NCBI GenBank assembly: GCA_016714795.1
Contig: JADKCA010000001.1
Location: 496,001 to 560,000 of the forward strand
Source of the DNA: Sphingomonadales bacterium
GTDB lineage: Bacteria > Pseudomonadota > Alphaproteobacteria > Sphingomonadales > Sphingomonadaceae
Length of the DNA stretch: 64,000 bases
Direction of reading: 5' to 3'
The notes under the pieces were generated by a model. It had not been told where the DNA came from. It saw only the letters and a list, made by a program, of their open reading frames with translations, and made no database searches. Both the position numbers and the translations under genes were made by a program. Below are positions 34,551 through 43,456 of the stretch, piece by piece. Numbering within the stretch: the first letter of the stretch is position 1; each line of letters opens with the position of its first letter.

Positions 34551-35230
34551 TCCGGTAGAGCCCAGTCAATCGGGGTCCGTCCATGGCTTTCCAGGAATGC
34601 GTTGGTCTGGCTGAACGGCCTGCTGCCGAAAAAGCCATTATACGCCGAAAGCGGGGAGGGGTGGGCGGACTTGAGCACCAGATGACGGGAGGTATCGACA
34701 AAGCCCGCCTTTTTCTGCGCATAGGCGCCCCAGAGCAGGAACACGCACGGCTCGGCACGGGCGTTGATGAGGCGGATGATCGCGTCGGTGAGTTTCTCCC
34801 AGCCTTTGCCTTGATGCGAAGCAGCCTGCGCCATTTCCACCGTCAGCACCGCATTGAGCAACAGCACGCCCTGTTGCGCCCAATGCTCCAGAAACCCGTG
34901 CCGTGCGGGGGCTATGCCCAGATCGGCCTGCAATTCCTTGTAAATGTTCACAAGGCTCGGCGGCGTGCGGACGCCGGGTTGCACGCTGAAGCACAGGCCG
35001 TGCGCCTGGCCCTCTCCATGATAGGGGTCTTGCCCGATGATCACGACGCGCACCTTTTCAAGCGGGGTCAGATCAAGAGCGCGGAACCATTCGCTGCCTT
35101 TGGGAAAGATGCGTTTGCCCTTCGCCTTCTCCGCAACAAGGAACGCGCGCAACTCGGCCATATAGGGCGCGGCGAATTCGTCTGCGAGCGGGGCTTTCCA
35201 GCTCTCGTGCAGCTTGATGGAATCGGTCAT
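34544..35230 (-). CDS. ung: Uracil-DNA glycosylase
   Basis: Family-1 UDG removes uracil from DNA. The 228-residue protein has the water-activating motif GQDPYH at 66-71 (Asp68), LLNAVLTVE, and HPSPLSAYNGFFG with the catalytic His and intercalation loop. Length and motifs are canonical. Its stop lies 73 bases from the ribB-type start on the same strand. It is 5 bases downstream of the CoA-transferase stop. Confidence 0.96.
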   Translation of the reverse strand: MTDSIKLHESWKAPLADEFAAPYMAELRAFLVAEKAKGKRIFPKGSEWFRALDLTPLEKVRVVIIGQDPYHGEGQAHGLCFSVQPGVRTPPSLVNIYKELQADLGIAPARHGFLEHWAQQGVLLLNAVLTVEMAQAASHQGKGWEKLTDAIIRLINARAEPCVFLLWGAYAQKKAGFVDTSRHLVLKSAHPSPLSAYNGFFGSRPFSQTNAFLESHGRTPIDWALPEM

Positions 35231-35235
35231 GCCGG

Positions 35236-36423
35236 TCAGATTACACCGGCTTCCTTCAAGGCCGCGAGCGCCTTTTCATCAAGACCCAGATAATCGCCAT
35301 AGACTTCCGAATTGTGCTGGCCGGGGAAGGATGATGCGGCGCGGCGCACACTGCCGGGCGTTGCCGACATTTTGGGGAAGCTGCCCTGCATCTTCAACGT
35401 ACCGAAGCGCTCAGTCTCGACGTCGATGATCGCTTCACGCGCCTTGAAATGCTCGTCGGCCAGCATGTCAGGTGCGCGATAGACACGACCCGCCGGAATG
35501 GCACAGTCGGTCATCATCTTGTCGAGTTCGTCCACACTCAGCGTTCTGGTCCAGTCGTTGATCAGATTGTCGAGTTCGGTCTGGTTTTCGCCGCGCGCCA
35601 GATGTGTGGCATAGCGCGGATCATCACCCAGTTCGGGGCGGCCCATCGCTTCGGCCAGCCGCTTCCACAAACTGTCCTTGTTCGCGCCGATCATATATTC
35701 GCCGTCCTTGCACGAATAGACGTTGGACGGGGCAATGCCAGTCAACACCGATCCGGATCGTTCGCGGATCAGGCCCATCCGGTCATATTCCGGAATCAAT
35801 CCCTCCATCACCTGCAACACGCTTTCATACAGCGCGGCATCGATAATCTGGCCAAGGCCGGTCCGTTCCCGGTGATGCAGCGCTGCGAGCACGCCCATGC
35901 AGCCATAGGTTGCGGTCAGCGTATCGCCGATGGACACGCCCATGCGGCTTGGGGGGCGATCCGGCTCACCCACGATATAGCGCCAGCCGCCCATCGCTTC
36001 GCCGATGCCGCCAAAGCCCGCGCGGCTGCTGTAAGGGCCAGTCTGGCCATATCCAGACATGCGCGCCATGATCAGGCCGGGATTCTCCGCCATCAGGCTT
36101 TCGGGTGACAGGCCCCATTTTTCCATCGTGCCGGGCTTGAAATTCTCGATCAGCACATCGGCATCGCGGACAAGCCTGCGGACCAGTTCCTGCCCTTCGG
36201 CAACGCGGAGATTGGCGGTCACCGCGCGCTTGTTGCGACCGATGATTTCCCATTGCACTTTTTCATGGCCCTGACCCCATTCACGCATGGGATCACCCAC
36301 TTCAGGCGGCTCGACCTTGATCACGTCTGCGCCCATATCTCCCAGCAACTGCCCGCAAAAGGGGCCGGCAATCAGCTGGCCCAGTTCGATGACCCTGATG
36401 TCTTTCAATGCGCCCGTGTTCAT
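35236..36423 (-). CDS. CaiB/BaiF family (class III) CoA-transferase
   Basis: The 395-residue protein carries RVIELGQLIAGPFCGQLLGDMGADVIKVE at the start, typical of formyl-CoA transferase relatives, and the nucleophile Asp167 in GVSIGDTLTA. It moves CoA from a donor acyl-CoA to a free acid. The ATG at 36423 has AGGA 8 bases upstream, better than the ATG at 36432. It follows an HMG-CoA lyase-type gene by 46 bases. Together they could activate and cleave a 3-hydroxy-3-methyl dicarboxylate. Confidence 0.9.
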   Translation of the reverse strand: MNTGALKDIRVIELGQLIAGPFCGQLLGDMGADVIKVEPPEVGDPMREWGQGHEKVQWEIIGRNKRAVTANLRVAEGQELVRRLVRDADVLIENFKPGTMEKWGLSPESLMAENPGLIMARMSGYGQTGPYSSRAGFGGIGEAMGGWRYIVGEPDRPPSRMGVSIGDTLTATYGCMGVLAALHHRERTGLGQIIDAALYESVLQVMEGLIPEYDRMGLIRERSGSVLTGIAPSNVYSCKDGEYMIGANKDSLWKRLAEAMGRPELGDDPRYATHLARGENQTELDNLINDWTRTLSVDELDKMMTDCAIPAGRVYRAPDMLADEHFKAREAIIDVETERFGTLKMQGSFPKMSATPGSVRRAASSFPGQHNSEVYGDYLGLDEKALAALKEAGVI

Positions 36424-36469
36424 GCGATCCATCCTGAATATCCGATGTGTCTGGCCCGGTAGGGCCGAT

Positions 36470-37381
36470 TCATGCCTGTGCCTGTGCCGGAAAGGACGGG
36501 GCCTTGGCAACCATGCCGGGCAGAGTCCGTCCCATCACGCCGCCCAGCCATGTGCTGGCTTCGATCATGCGGCCCAGATCCAGCCCGGTGGTGATGCCAG
36601 CGCGATCCAGCATGTAGATCACGTCCTCGCTCGCCACATTGCCCGCTGCACCCGGCGCGAACGGGCAGCCGCCAAGCCCGCCGAGAGCGCCGTCTATCAC
36701 CGAAGCTCCCGCGCCAATGGCGGCCCAGACATTGGCAAGCCCGGTGCCGCGCGTGTTGTGGAAATGGCAGCGCACCGGAATGTCGCCGACTGCATCGCGC
36801 ACGGCATTGACGAGTTGCGTGACATGGGCCGGATTGCCGACGCCAATCGTATCGGCCAGTGCGATTTCCACCGGGCGTGCTTCGGCCAGCTGGCGCGCCA
36901 TGGCGACCACCCGGTCTTGCGCCACTTCGCCTTCGAACGGGCAGACGAACGAGGCTGCAATCGTTGCCTGAGCGCGACGCCCTTCCTGCCTCGCCAACGC
37001 AATGATTGCCTTGGCCGCTTCCACCGATTCAGCGCTGGTCTGGCCCTGATTGGCAATGGCAAACCGGTCTGACGCGACGCAGACGGCGCCCAGTTCATCG
37101 ATCCGCCCGGTGGCAAGCGCGCGCTCCGCGCCGCGCAGGTTGAGGACCAGACCGATATAGGTCACGTCATCGCGGTCCGGCAGCCCGGCGCAAATCGTGT
37201 CTGCATCCGCCATTTGCGGCACTTTCTTCGGATTGACGAAGCTGGTGACCTCGATCCTGCGGACGCCGTAAGCGATGGCGCGCTCAATGAGGGCGAGCTT
37301 GTCGCCCGTGGGAATCAGCGCCTTTTCATTTTGAAGCCCGTCACGAGGACCGACTTCGACGAATTCAATTGCAGTGCTCAT
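36470..37381 (-). CDS. Hydroxymethylglutaryl-CoA lyase family protein
   Basis: The 303-residue TIM barrel has EVGPRDGLQNE at 9-19, metal ligands HFHNT at 206-210 and the catalytic Cys239 in GGLGGCPFAPGA. HMG-CoA lyase gives acetyl-CoA and acetoacetate in leucine breakdown; close relatives act on longer terpenoid or dicarboxylic analogues. It is the first gene of an operon with a class III CoA-transferase. Two GTATAC palindromes lie in its leader and promoter. A 43-codon upstream extension has no homology and was discarded. Confidence 0.9.
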   Translation of the reverse strand: MSTAIEFVEVGPRDGLQNEKALIPTGDKLALIERAIAYGVRRIEVTSFVNPKKVPQMADADTICAGLPDRDDVTYIGLVLNLRGAERALATGRIDELGAVCVASDRFAIANQGQTSAESVEAAKAIIALARQEGRRAQATIAASFVCPFEGEVAQDRVVAMARQLAEARPVEIALADTIGVGNPAHVTQLVNAVRDAVGDIPVRCHFHNTRGTGLANVWAAIGAGASVIDGALGGLGGCPFAPGAAGNVASEDVIYMLDRAGITTGLDLGRMIEASTWLGGVMGRTLPGMVAKAPSFPAQAQA

Positions 37382-37401
37382 GAGACGATTTCTATCAAAA
37401 C

Positions 37402-37463
37402 GGTATACAAAAATCCAGCCGAATTGACCGGTTACGATGACATTCCCATTCTTTGTATACAAA
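37402..37463. promoter_or_regulatory. Two GTATAC palindromes, GntR-type operators
   Basis: TTTGTATACAAA at 37452-37463 is a perfect 12-base palindrome, and GGTATACAAAA at 37402-37412 repeats its core 52 bases away. They lie between the divergent HMG-CoA lyase and MFS genes. The shape resembles GntR-family operators, but no GntR gene is in the window. The remaining 180 bases up to 37641 hold nothing else recognisable. Confidence 0.5.
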
Positions 37464-37640
37464 TATGATGCGTCATTGAGGAAACCGATAGCAGCCTCCC
37501 ACCGCTTCAATTGGACAGTCTTCCGTGCCCGCCGCAGGTGGGGCGCATATCCGGAGCATTTGCGTCAGCGGCCCGGACATGACACGCAAGAGGGCGCGAT
37601 CAAACCGTCCAGAGGTTTGACGCGAAAGGAGAGGGGCTGA

Positions 37641-38840
37641 ATGTCCAGACACCATGAACCCACGATCATGACGGGCATCGCGCTGTTGCTGCCTATCACG
37701 CTGACGACGATGGCGATCGTGCTGCTGGCCCCCGTCCTGCCCAAGCTGATGGACGAGTTTGCGGTTGTTCCCAATCATGAATATCTGGTGCCGATGGTGC
37801 TGACATTGCCCGCACTCTGTGTGGCGCTGTTGTGTCCGCTGGCCGGGATATTGGGTGACTATTTCGGCAGGCGCAAATTGCTGCTCTTTTCCTTCCTGCT
37901 TTATGCGGGTGTGGGTCTTGCCCCGGTTTTCCTTGCCGATCTGAAGATGATCCTCATCTCCCGCATTGGCGTCGGGGTGGCCGAAGCGCTGATCTATGTG
38001 CTCTCCACGACAATGATCGGCGATTATTACAAGGGTGCGGAGCGCGATAAATGGCTGGCGGGGCAGACGGCTTTTGCGTCCATGTCGGCGTTGCTCTTCT
38101 TCAACCTGGGCGGGGTGCTGGGCGAGCATGGGTGGCGCACGCCTTTCTGGGTCTATAGCTCGGCCTTGGTGATGTTTGCACTGGTCTGGCGTTTCACATG
38201 GGAACCATCGGGCGACGCCCATCCCGATGACGAGGCTGAAACCGCGCCGCACAATCTCAGCTGGGCAGGATTTCCATGGGCCAAAATGGGCCTGATCGTG
38301 GCGATCACCATTTATGGCTCGGTCTTTTTCTACACGGTGCAAATTCAGGCCGCCAGCGGGCTGAGCGCGCTGGGGCTGACGAGCCCGGCGCGGATCGGCT
38401 TTCTCACCTCTGTGGCCAGCATCGGCGTGCCGCTGGGTACTTTCATCTATTCGCGCGTCGGTCGGCTGGGCGTCGGCAGGCTGTTGCTGATCGAATTCGC
38501 CTTGCTGGCTGTCGGCTTCATGCTGATGGGGCGGGCAGGCAGCGTGAACCTGTTCCTCATTGGCTGCTTCATCAATCAGCTCGGCGCGGGCCTGCTTCTG
38601 CCGACCCTGCTGGTCTGGTCGATGAGCATCCTGCCCTTTGCCATTCGCGGGCGCGGCACAGGCTTCTGGCAATCGGCCTTTGCGTTGGGGCAATGGCTGA
38701 GCCCGCTCGCCGTCACCTTCTTTGCGCTGCGCAATGGCGGGATCATGGGCAGTTTCCAGATCCTCTCCTATTGCGCGGCGGCGGGTGTTCTGGTCGCGCT
38801 GCTTGCGTCACGGGTGCAGGGGGCAGAGGTCGATGGCTGA
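37641..38840 (+). CDS. MFS transporter
   Basis: The 399-residue protein has about 12 hydrophobic helices. The first, ITLTTMAIVLLAPVLPKLM, is followed by GDYFGRRKLLLF, the typical MFS loop 2-3 motif. A hydrophilic loop near residue 195 (GDAHPDDEAE) separates the halves. It probably imports an organic acid or related substrate for the adjacent SDR, which overlaps its end by 8 bases. GGAGAGGGG precedes the ATG. Substrate unknown. Confidence 0.87.
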   Translation: MSRHHEPTIMTGIALLLPITLTTMAIVLLAPVLPKLMDEFAVVPNHEYLVPMVLTLPALCVALLCPLAGILGDYFGRRKLLLFSFLLYAGVGLAPVFLADLKMILISRIGVGVAEALIYVLSTTMIGDYYKGAERDKWLAGQTAFASMSALLFFNLGGVLGEHGWRTPFWVYSSALVMFALVWRFTWEPSGDAHPDDEAETAPHNLSWAGFPWAKMGLIVAITIYGSVFFYTVQIQAASGLSALGLTSPARIGFLTSVASIGVPLGTFIYSRVGRLGVGRLLLIEFALLAVGFMLMGRAGSVNLFLIGCFINQLGAGLLLPTLLVWSMSILPFAIRGRGTGFWQSAFALGQWLSPLAVTFFALRNGGIMGSFQILSYCAAAGVLVALLASRVQGAEVDG

Positions 38841-39546
38841 TCGGCTGGCCGGAAAAATTGCGGTAGTCACCGGAGCCGCATCCGGGATCGGGCAGGGCTG
38901 CGCCGCGCTGTTCCGCAGCGAGGGGGCGACGGTGATCGGCATTGATCGCGCCGGGGCAGACCGGGATTGCGACCTGACCGACGAGGGGGCTGTCGCCGCG
39001 CTGTTCGCAGAGATGGGCGCAGCCCATGGTCGCATAGACATTCTTGTGAACGCCGCCGCCTTTGCCGTGTTCGGCTGGATTGAAGACCTGTCCTATGCAG
39101 ACTGGAAAACCACGCTGACCGGCGAGCTGGACATTGTATTCCTGCCCACGCGTGCGGCATGGCCATGGCTGAAGGACAGCGGGGCCGCTTCGATCATCAA
39201 CTTCGCGTCCGCCAATGCCCGCCATGCGCTGGAGGGCTCTCCGGCGCTTGCTCATTGCGCGGGGAAAGGCGGGGTTCTGGCGATGACGCGCCAACTGGCA
39301 ATGGAAGGCGCCGCCCACGGCATCCGTGCCAACAGCATCGCGCCCGGTTTCATCCGCACCGACGCCACAGTGCGCCATCTGGAGGCAGACCCGGCATTCG
39401 AGGCGCAGGTGCTCGCCAAGAACATGCTCAAGCGGCTGGGCGAGCCCGAAGATGTCGCCTGGGCCGCCGTCTGGCTGGCGAGCGACGAAGCGCGCTATGT
39501 AACCGGGGCAGACATCGCCGTGGATGCGGGCGCGACTGCATGGTGA
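38833..39546 (+). CDS. SDR family oxidoreductase with His replacing the catalytic Tyr
   Basis: The 237-residue SDR has TGAASGIG near 13-20 and IGIDRAG, which suggests NAD binding. The catalytic segment reads FASANARHALEGSPALAHCAGK: Ser126 and Lys145 are in place, but the position four before the Lys is His141 rather than Tyr. Either this subgroup uses another residue or it is catalytically altered. Its ATG overlaps the MFS stop, so the two are translationally coupled. Confidence 0.78.
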   Translation: MADRLAGKIAVVTGAASGIGQGCAALFRSEGATVIGIDRAGADRDCDLTDEGAVAALFAEMGAAHGRIDILVNAAAFAVFGWIEDLSYADWKTTLTGELDIVFLPTRAAWPWLKDSGAASIINFASANARHALEGSPALAHCAGKGGVLAMTRQLAMEGAAHGIRANSIAPGFIRTDATVRHLEADPAFEAQVLAKNMLKRLGEPEDVAWAAVWLASDEARYVTGADIAVDAGATAW

Positions 39547-39556
39547 CAGCCTGCCC

Positions 39557-40681
39557 TCAGAAGGGCAGGTTCAGCCGCGCCAGCGCACCTTCCATCTTTC
39601 CGGCGATCTGGTCTGGCGGGCCATGCTCCAGCTGGAGTTGGCCGACGGAGATGCTGGTTTCCACCACGTCGCGGCAGCGATCGAACCTGCGCTGTTCATA
39701 AGCCGCCAGGCCTGATGGAATGTCTGATGCTGCGGCCAGTTCGTCCGCCAGCACCAACGCGCTTTCCACCGCCATGCCCGCGCCAGAGGCCAGATGCGGA
39801 GTGGTGGCGTGGACGGCGTCGCCCAGCAGCACGATATTGCCGTTGAACCAAGGGCGTGGCTGGAGCGCTGCGGCGAGCGGGCGGTAATTGATCCAGTCGT
39901 CGCGGGACATCGTGTCACGAATCCAGCCTGCGCTGCCGCCAAAGCCTGCCATATGGCCCTTGAGCGTGTCGAACAGTTCCGCGTCGCTATAATGCGCATC
40001 GCGTTTTTCGTGGGGCGTGAGCAGCCACATATAGACCTTGTCCTCGGCACAGATGGTGATGCCTGCCGGATTTGGCCCGCCAAAGTAAAACTCGCCAGTG
40101 GTGAGTTCAGGCGGCTTGCGGATCGATATGCGCCAGCAGCCCTGTCCGGTCGGCATGGCGTCTGCCATGTGCGGAAACGCCAGGCGACGCACACCGGAGA
40201 AGACGCTGTCTGCGCCGACGACAAGCGCATAGCGACCGGAATCGCCATTCGAAAAATCCACATCCACGCCATCTGCATCGGGCGTGAGCGCGGAGACGGT
40301 CAGGCCCAGCCGCACGGAAATGTTCAGCGCGCGGACTCGCTCCTGCATGATGCGGTGCAGATCGGGCCGCATGATCCCGCCGGTTGCAGGCAGGCCTTCT
40401 TCAATCGCAGGCTCTTCCAGATCGCGCAGCAGCATCCCGTCAAAGCGGTAGATGCGAGAACGGTTGGTGATGGCACCCGCAGCCTTGATTGCTTCGATCA
40501 GGCCCAGCCGGGCATAAGCGCGCAATGTTGGCCCGGTGATGGTGATGCCCGCGCCATAAACCCGCCAGTCCGGGTCCAGATCGATCAGATCGACCGCCAC
40601 GCCCTGTTCCGCCAGCCGGATGGCGGTTGCCATGCCGCCAATGCCGCCGCCCACAATCAGGGCCTTGTCGATATGCGCCAT
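39557..40681 (-). CDS. FAD-dependent monooxygenase
   Basis: The 374-residue flavoprotein has the N-terminal dinucleotide motif VGGGIGGMATA, VVGADSVFSGVRR (the DG-type motif), and NIVLLGDAVHATTPHLASGAGMAVESA in place of the GD motif. It belongs with salicylate- and 6-hydroxynicotinate-type hydroxylases of class A. It is a divergent paralogue of the enzyme at 55418. GAGGAG precedes the ATG at 40681. It is convergent with the SDR (10 bases) and divergent from a TonB receptor, which suggests shared control. The aromatic substrate is unknown. Confidence 0.83.
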   Translation of the reverse strand: MAHIDKALIVGGGIGGMATAIRLAEQGVAVDLIDLDPDWRVYGAGITITGPTLRAYARLGLIEAIKAAGAITNRSRIYRFDGMLLRDLEEPAIEEGLPATGGIMRPDLHRIMQERVRALNISVRLGLTVSALTPDADGVDVDFSNGDSGRYALVVGADSVFSGVRRLAFPHMADAMPTGQGCWRISIRKPPELTTGEFYFGGPNPAGITICAEDKVYMWLLTPHEKRDAHYSDAELFDTLKGHMAGFGGSAGWIRDTMSRDDWINYRPLAAALQPRPWFNGNIVLLGDAVHATTPHLASGAGMAVESALVLADELAAASDIPSGLAAYEQRRFDRCRDVVETSISVGQLQLEHGPPDQIAGKMEGALARLNLPF

Positions 40682-40838
40682 GCGCTGCTGCTCCTCATAA
40701 TATCTTGTTTGGTTGCGCGGGTGGCTAATCGGCCCGCACGGCTTTGGGAAGCGCATAGGATGGATGGACGCATATCGGGCCGGTCAATGGATGGGGGTTG
40801 AAGCGAGCAAGTGTGGCCAAGCTGCAACATTCCTGCCC

Positions 40839-40857
40839 GTCGATACGTCCTATCGAC
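40839..40857. promoter_or_regulatory. Inverted repeat before the TonB receptor
   Basis: GTCGATA (40839-40845) and TATCGAC (40851-40857) form a perfect 7-base inverted repeat with a 5-base spacer, in the 249-base gap between the FAD monooxygenase and the TonB receptor. It is a candidate operator; the rest of the gap shows nothing clear. Confidence 0.45.
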
Positions 40858-40930
40858 ATAATCAATGTGACTTGCCGGAGCGGTTGACCAAGAGCGGCGT
40901 TCAGTAATGTTTCAATTCGGGGAGGATTTC

Positions 40931-43378
40931 ATGCGACGCATTTTGCTGGCCACGACGGCGCTCGCCTTTACTGCCATTTCGGTTCCTGCTTTTGCGCAAG
41001 AGGCAGAAGATGACGGCGGCATCCAGGAAATTCTGGTGACGGCGCAGAAGAAGGAAGAATCGCTGCAAAAGGTGGCGATTGCCATTGACGCGGTGATCGG
41101 CACCGAACTGATTCAGCAAGGCGTGACCAACGCGCTGGACATCGGCAAAGTCTCGCCTGCCGTGAATTTCAGCAATGGTGGCGGCACAAACACCAGCATT
41201 TTCATGCGTGGCGTTGGGGCGATCACCAACAACAACTATCTCGATCCGGCGGTGACCCCGTCCTATGATGGTGTGGTGCTGGGTCGCGGCTCGGGTGCAT
41301 TTTCGGCGGGCTTTTATGACCTCGCGCGCGTTGAAGTGCTCAAGGGGCCTCAGGGCATCCTCTATGGCCGCAACGCTACCGGCGGTGCGGTCAACATCAT
41401 CCCCAACGCGCCGAAGCTGGGCGATACAGGCGGAGGCTTCAACGTCTCGTTCGGCAATCATGATGCCGTCAATGCCGAGGGCTATCTGAACCTTTCCACG
41501 GGTGAGACGAGCGCGTTGCGTGTGTCTGCCATGCGGCAGGTGCATGATGGGTATAACCGGGATGGCAGCGACGATCTCGATCGTTCCGGTGTGCGCGGTC
41601 AGTTCCTGTTCGAGCCTTCGGAAGGATTGTCGGTCAAACTCGGCGCGGATTGGACCAAGCTGAAAGGCAATGGTGCGGGCGCGACCTATGTTGGCAACTT
41701 CCTGCCCGGCCCGGCTGGATATACATTTGTTCCGTCCAGCTTTGACACCAGCGAAGGCCTCAACACGGCTGCCGCCAACGCCTATCGCACCACGGCGCTG
41801 GGTGCGCCGGGCTTCGGCTTCCTGACGCCGATGAACCATGAGCAGTTTCTGGACTTCACCTATTGGGGTGTGAATGCAGAAATCGGCATCGACACCGGCA
41901 TCGGCAAGATTACGGTCATTCCCGCCTATCGCCGCAGCAAGGGTGAAACCTTCTTCTACGGTCCGGCGTTCAACACGGCCTATAACAAGGAATCGATCAA
42001 GCAGACCAGCCTTGAAGCGCGTCTCGACGGCTCTGCGGGGATGATCGACTATGTTCTGGGTGGCTATTATTTCAAGGAAAACATCCACAATAACAACGAG
42101 TATAATCAGGAATTTGTCCTGCCGATCCAGTCCTATGACACCGGCACCAAAAGCTTTGCCTTTTTCGGCCAGCTGACGGCCAACCTGTCTGACCGGCTTC
42201 GTCTGAAGGGGGGCGCACGCTACACCAAAGACAAGAAGTTCATGGATGGCATCATCAACAATTTCGTGACCTTCTGCGGCGGGCTCCCGCCGGCCAATCT
42301 GGTTCCGCCGGCATCATTCGGAGGCGGGTGCGCAGCTCCCACCAGCCTACCGCGCTATCCCAACTTCCTGAGTGTCGGTGATACGGTCAACTGGCTGAAA
42401 TCAAACGGCTGGATCAACGCGGCCACCACCGTGCAAGCCAACACGCAGGTCTTCCCGCTGCTCAATGGGCGCGGTACCATCCTGAAGAGCCACAGCCCGG
42501 TCAGCGATGGCGGCAGCTTCGACCGGGTGACGTGGAAGCTCTCTGGCGAGTTCGACGTTGGGCCGGACAGCCTGCTTTATGCCACAGCTGAATCCGGATA
42601 CCGCGCAGGCGGTTTCCAGCTGGCCGAAGGCAACCCGCGCTATGCGCCGGAGTATATCACGGCCTATTCCATCGGCTCCAAGAACCGCTTCTTCGGCAAC
42701 AAGTTGCAACTCAATGCCGAAGCGTTCCTGTGGAAATACCGGGATCAGCAGATCAGCTACTTCTCGCTGGATTTCGCGAGCGGAGTGTTGATCAACCGCA
42801 CGGCCAATGCGGGCCGGGCGACGATCAAGGGCTTTGACGTGGATGTGATCGCCAAGCCGATGGCGAACACCACACTGTCGCTTCAGGCGCAATATCTGAA
42901 GACGAAATATACCGATCTTCACCTCTACACGGCAGCGCCGCGGGACAACATCAACTGTCCATCCTCGATCATGATGAGCGGCGGTGCGCCGATCATCGTG
43001 GGGGGAGCTCCAGCCAAGGATTTCAATTGCACCGGCAATCCTTTGCTCTTCTCGCCCAAATGGACGGTGAACATGGGGCTGGAACAGGTCATTCCTTTGG
43101 GTGACTATGAACTGGTCGGCTCTGCCCGCACCAGCTGGCGCGCCAAGCAATGGGGCTCGTTCGAATATCTCGTCCACCAGCTGATCCCGTCTTACTGGCT
43201 GAGCGACCTGAGTCTGACGCTGCGTCAGGCAGACAAGGGCTGGGGCGTGACCGGCTTTATCAACAATGTGGAAGGCAATCGCCACTCCTCGCGCCCGCAG
43301 GCTTCGCCGTTGGGTTTTGCGACGACGACCTATTCGGCGCCGCGCACCTATGGTTTGCGGGTGTCAGCAGACTTCTGA
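40931..43378 (+). CDS. TonB-dependent receptor
   Basis: The 815-residue receptor has a cleavable signal peptide (RRILLATTALAFTA, cleaved after AFAQ), a TonB-box-like IQEILVTAQKKE, a plug with VEVLKGPQGILYGRNATGGA-type sequence (LKGPQGILYGRN) and the C-terminal YGLRVSADF ending in Phe. The ATG at 40931 follows GGAGG with 7-base spacing and is better than one at 40907. Extracellular loops are large. It precedes a sulfatase, which hints at import of a sulfated or conjugated substrate. Confidence 0.93.
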   Translation: MRRILLATTALAFTAISVPAFAQEAEDDGGIQEILVTAQKKEESLQKVAIAIDAVIGTELIQQGVTNALDIGKVSPAVNFSNGGGTNTSIFMRGVGAITNNNYLDPAVTPSYDGVVLGRGSGAFSAGFYDLARVEVLKGPQGILYGRNATGGAVNIIPNAPKLGDTGGGFNVSFGNHDAVNAEGYLNLSTGETSALRVSAMRQVHDGYNRDGSDDLDRSGVRGQFLFEPSEGLSVKLGADWTKLKGNGAGATYVGNFLPGPAGYTFVPSSFDTSEGLNTAAANAYRTTALGAPGFGFLTPMNHEQFLDFTYWGVNAEIGIDTGIGKITVIPAYRRSKGETFFYGPAFNTAYNKESIKQTSLEARLDGSAGMIDYVLGGYYFKENIHNNNEYNQEFVLPIQSYDTGTKSFAFFGQLTANLSDRLRLKGGARYTKDKKFMDGIINNFVTFCGGLPPANLVPPASFGGGCAAPTSLPRYPNFLSVGDTVNWLKSNGWINAATTVQANTQVFPLLNGRGTILKSHSPVSDGGSFDRVTWKLSGEFDVGPDSLLYATAESGYRAGGFQLAEGNPRYAPEYITAYSIGSKNRFFGNKLQLNAEAFLWKYRDQQISYFSLDFASGVLINRTANAGRATIKGFDVDVIAKPMANTTLSLQAQYLKTKYTDLHLYTAAPRDNINCPSSIMMSGGAPIIVGGAPAKDFNCTGNPLLFSPKWTVNMGLEQVIPLGDYELVGSARTSWRAKQWGSFEYLVHQLIPSYWLSDLSLTLRQADKGWGVTGFINNVEGNRHSSRPQASPLGFATTTYSAPRTYGLRVSADF

Positions 43379-43411
43379 TCCCTCTCGGGCTGTAATGGTT
43401 GATTCTAGATC

Positions 43412-43435
43412 GGGGCGGGTGGCAACATCCGCCCC
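43412..43435. terminator. Hairpin with GCAA tetraloop
   Basis: GGGGCGGGTG pairs with CATCCGCCCC (one G-U pair) around the stable tetraloop GCAA, 34 bases after the TonB receptor stop. No T-run follows, so it may be a weak terminator or stabilise the receptor mRNA. Confidence 0.45.
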
Positions 43436-43456
43436 AATCAATATGAGGAGGGGGTG

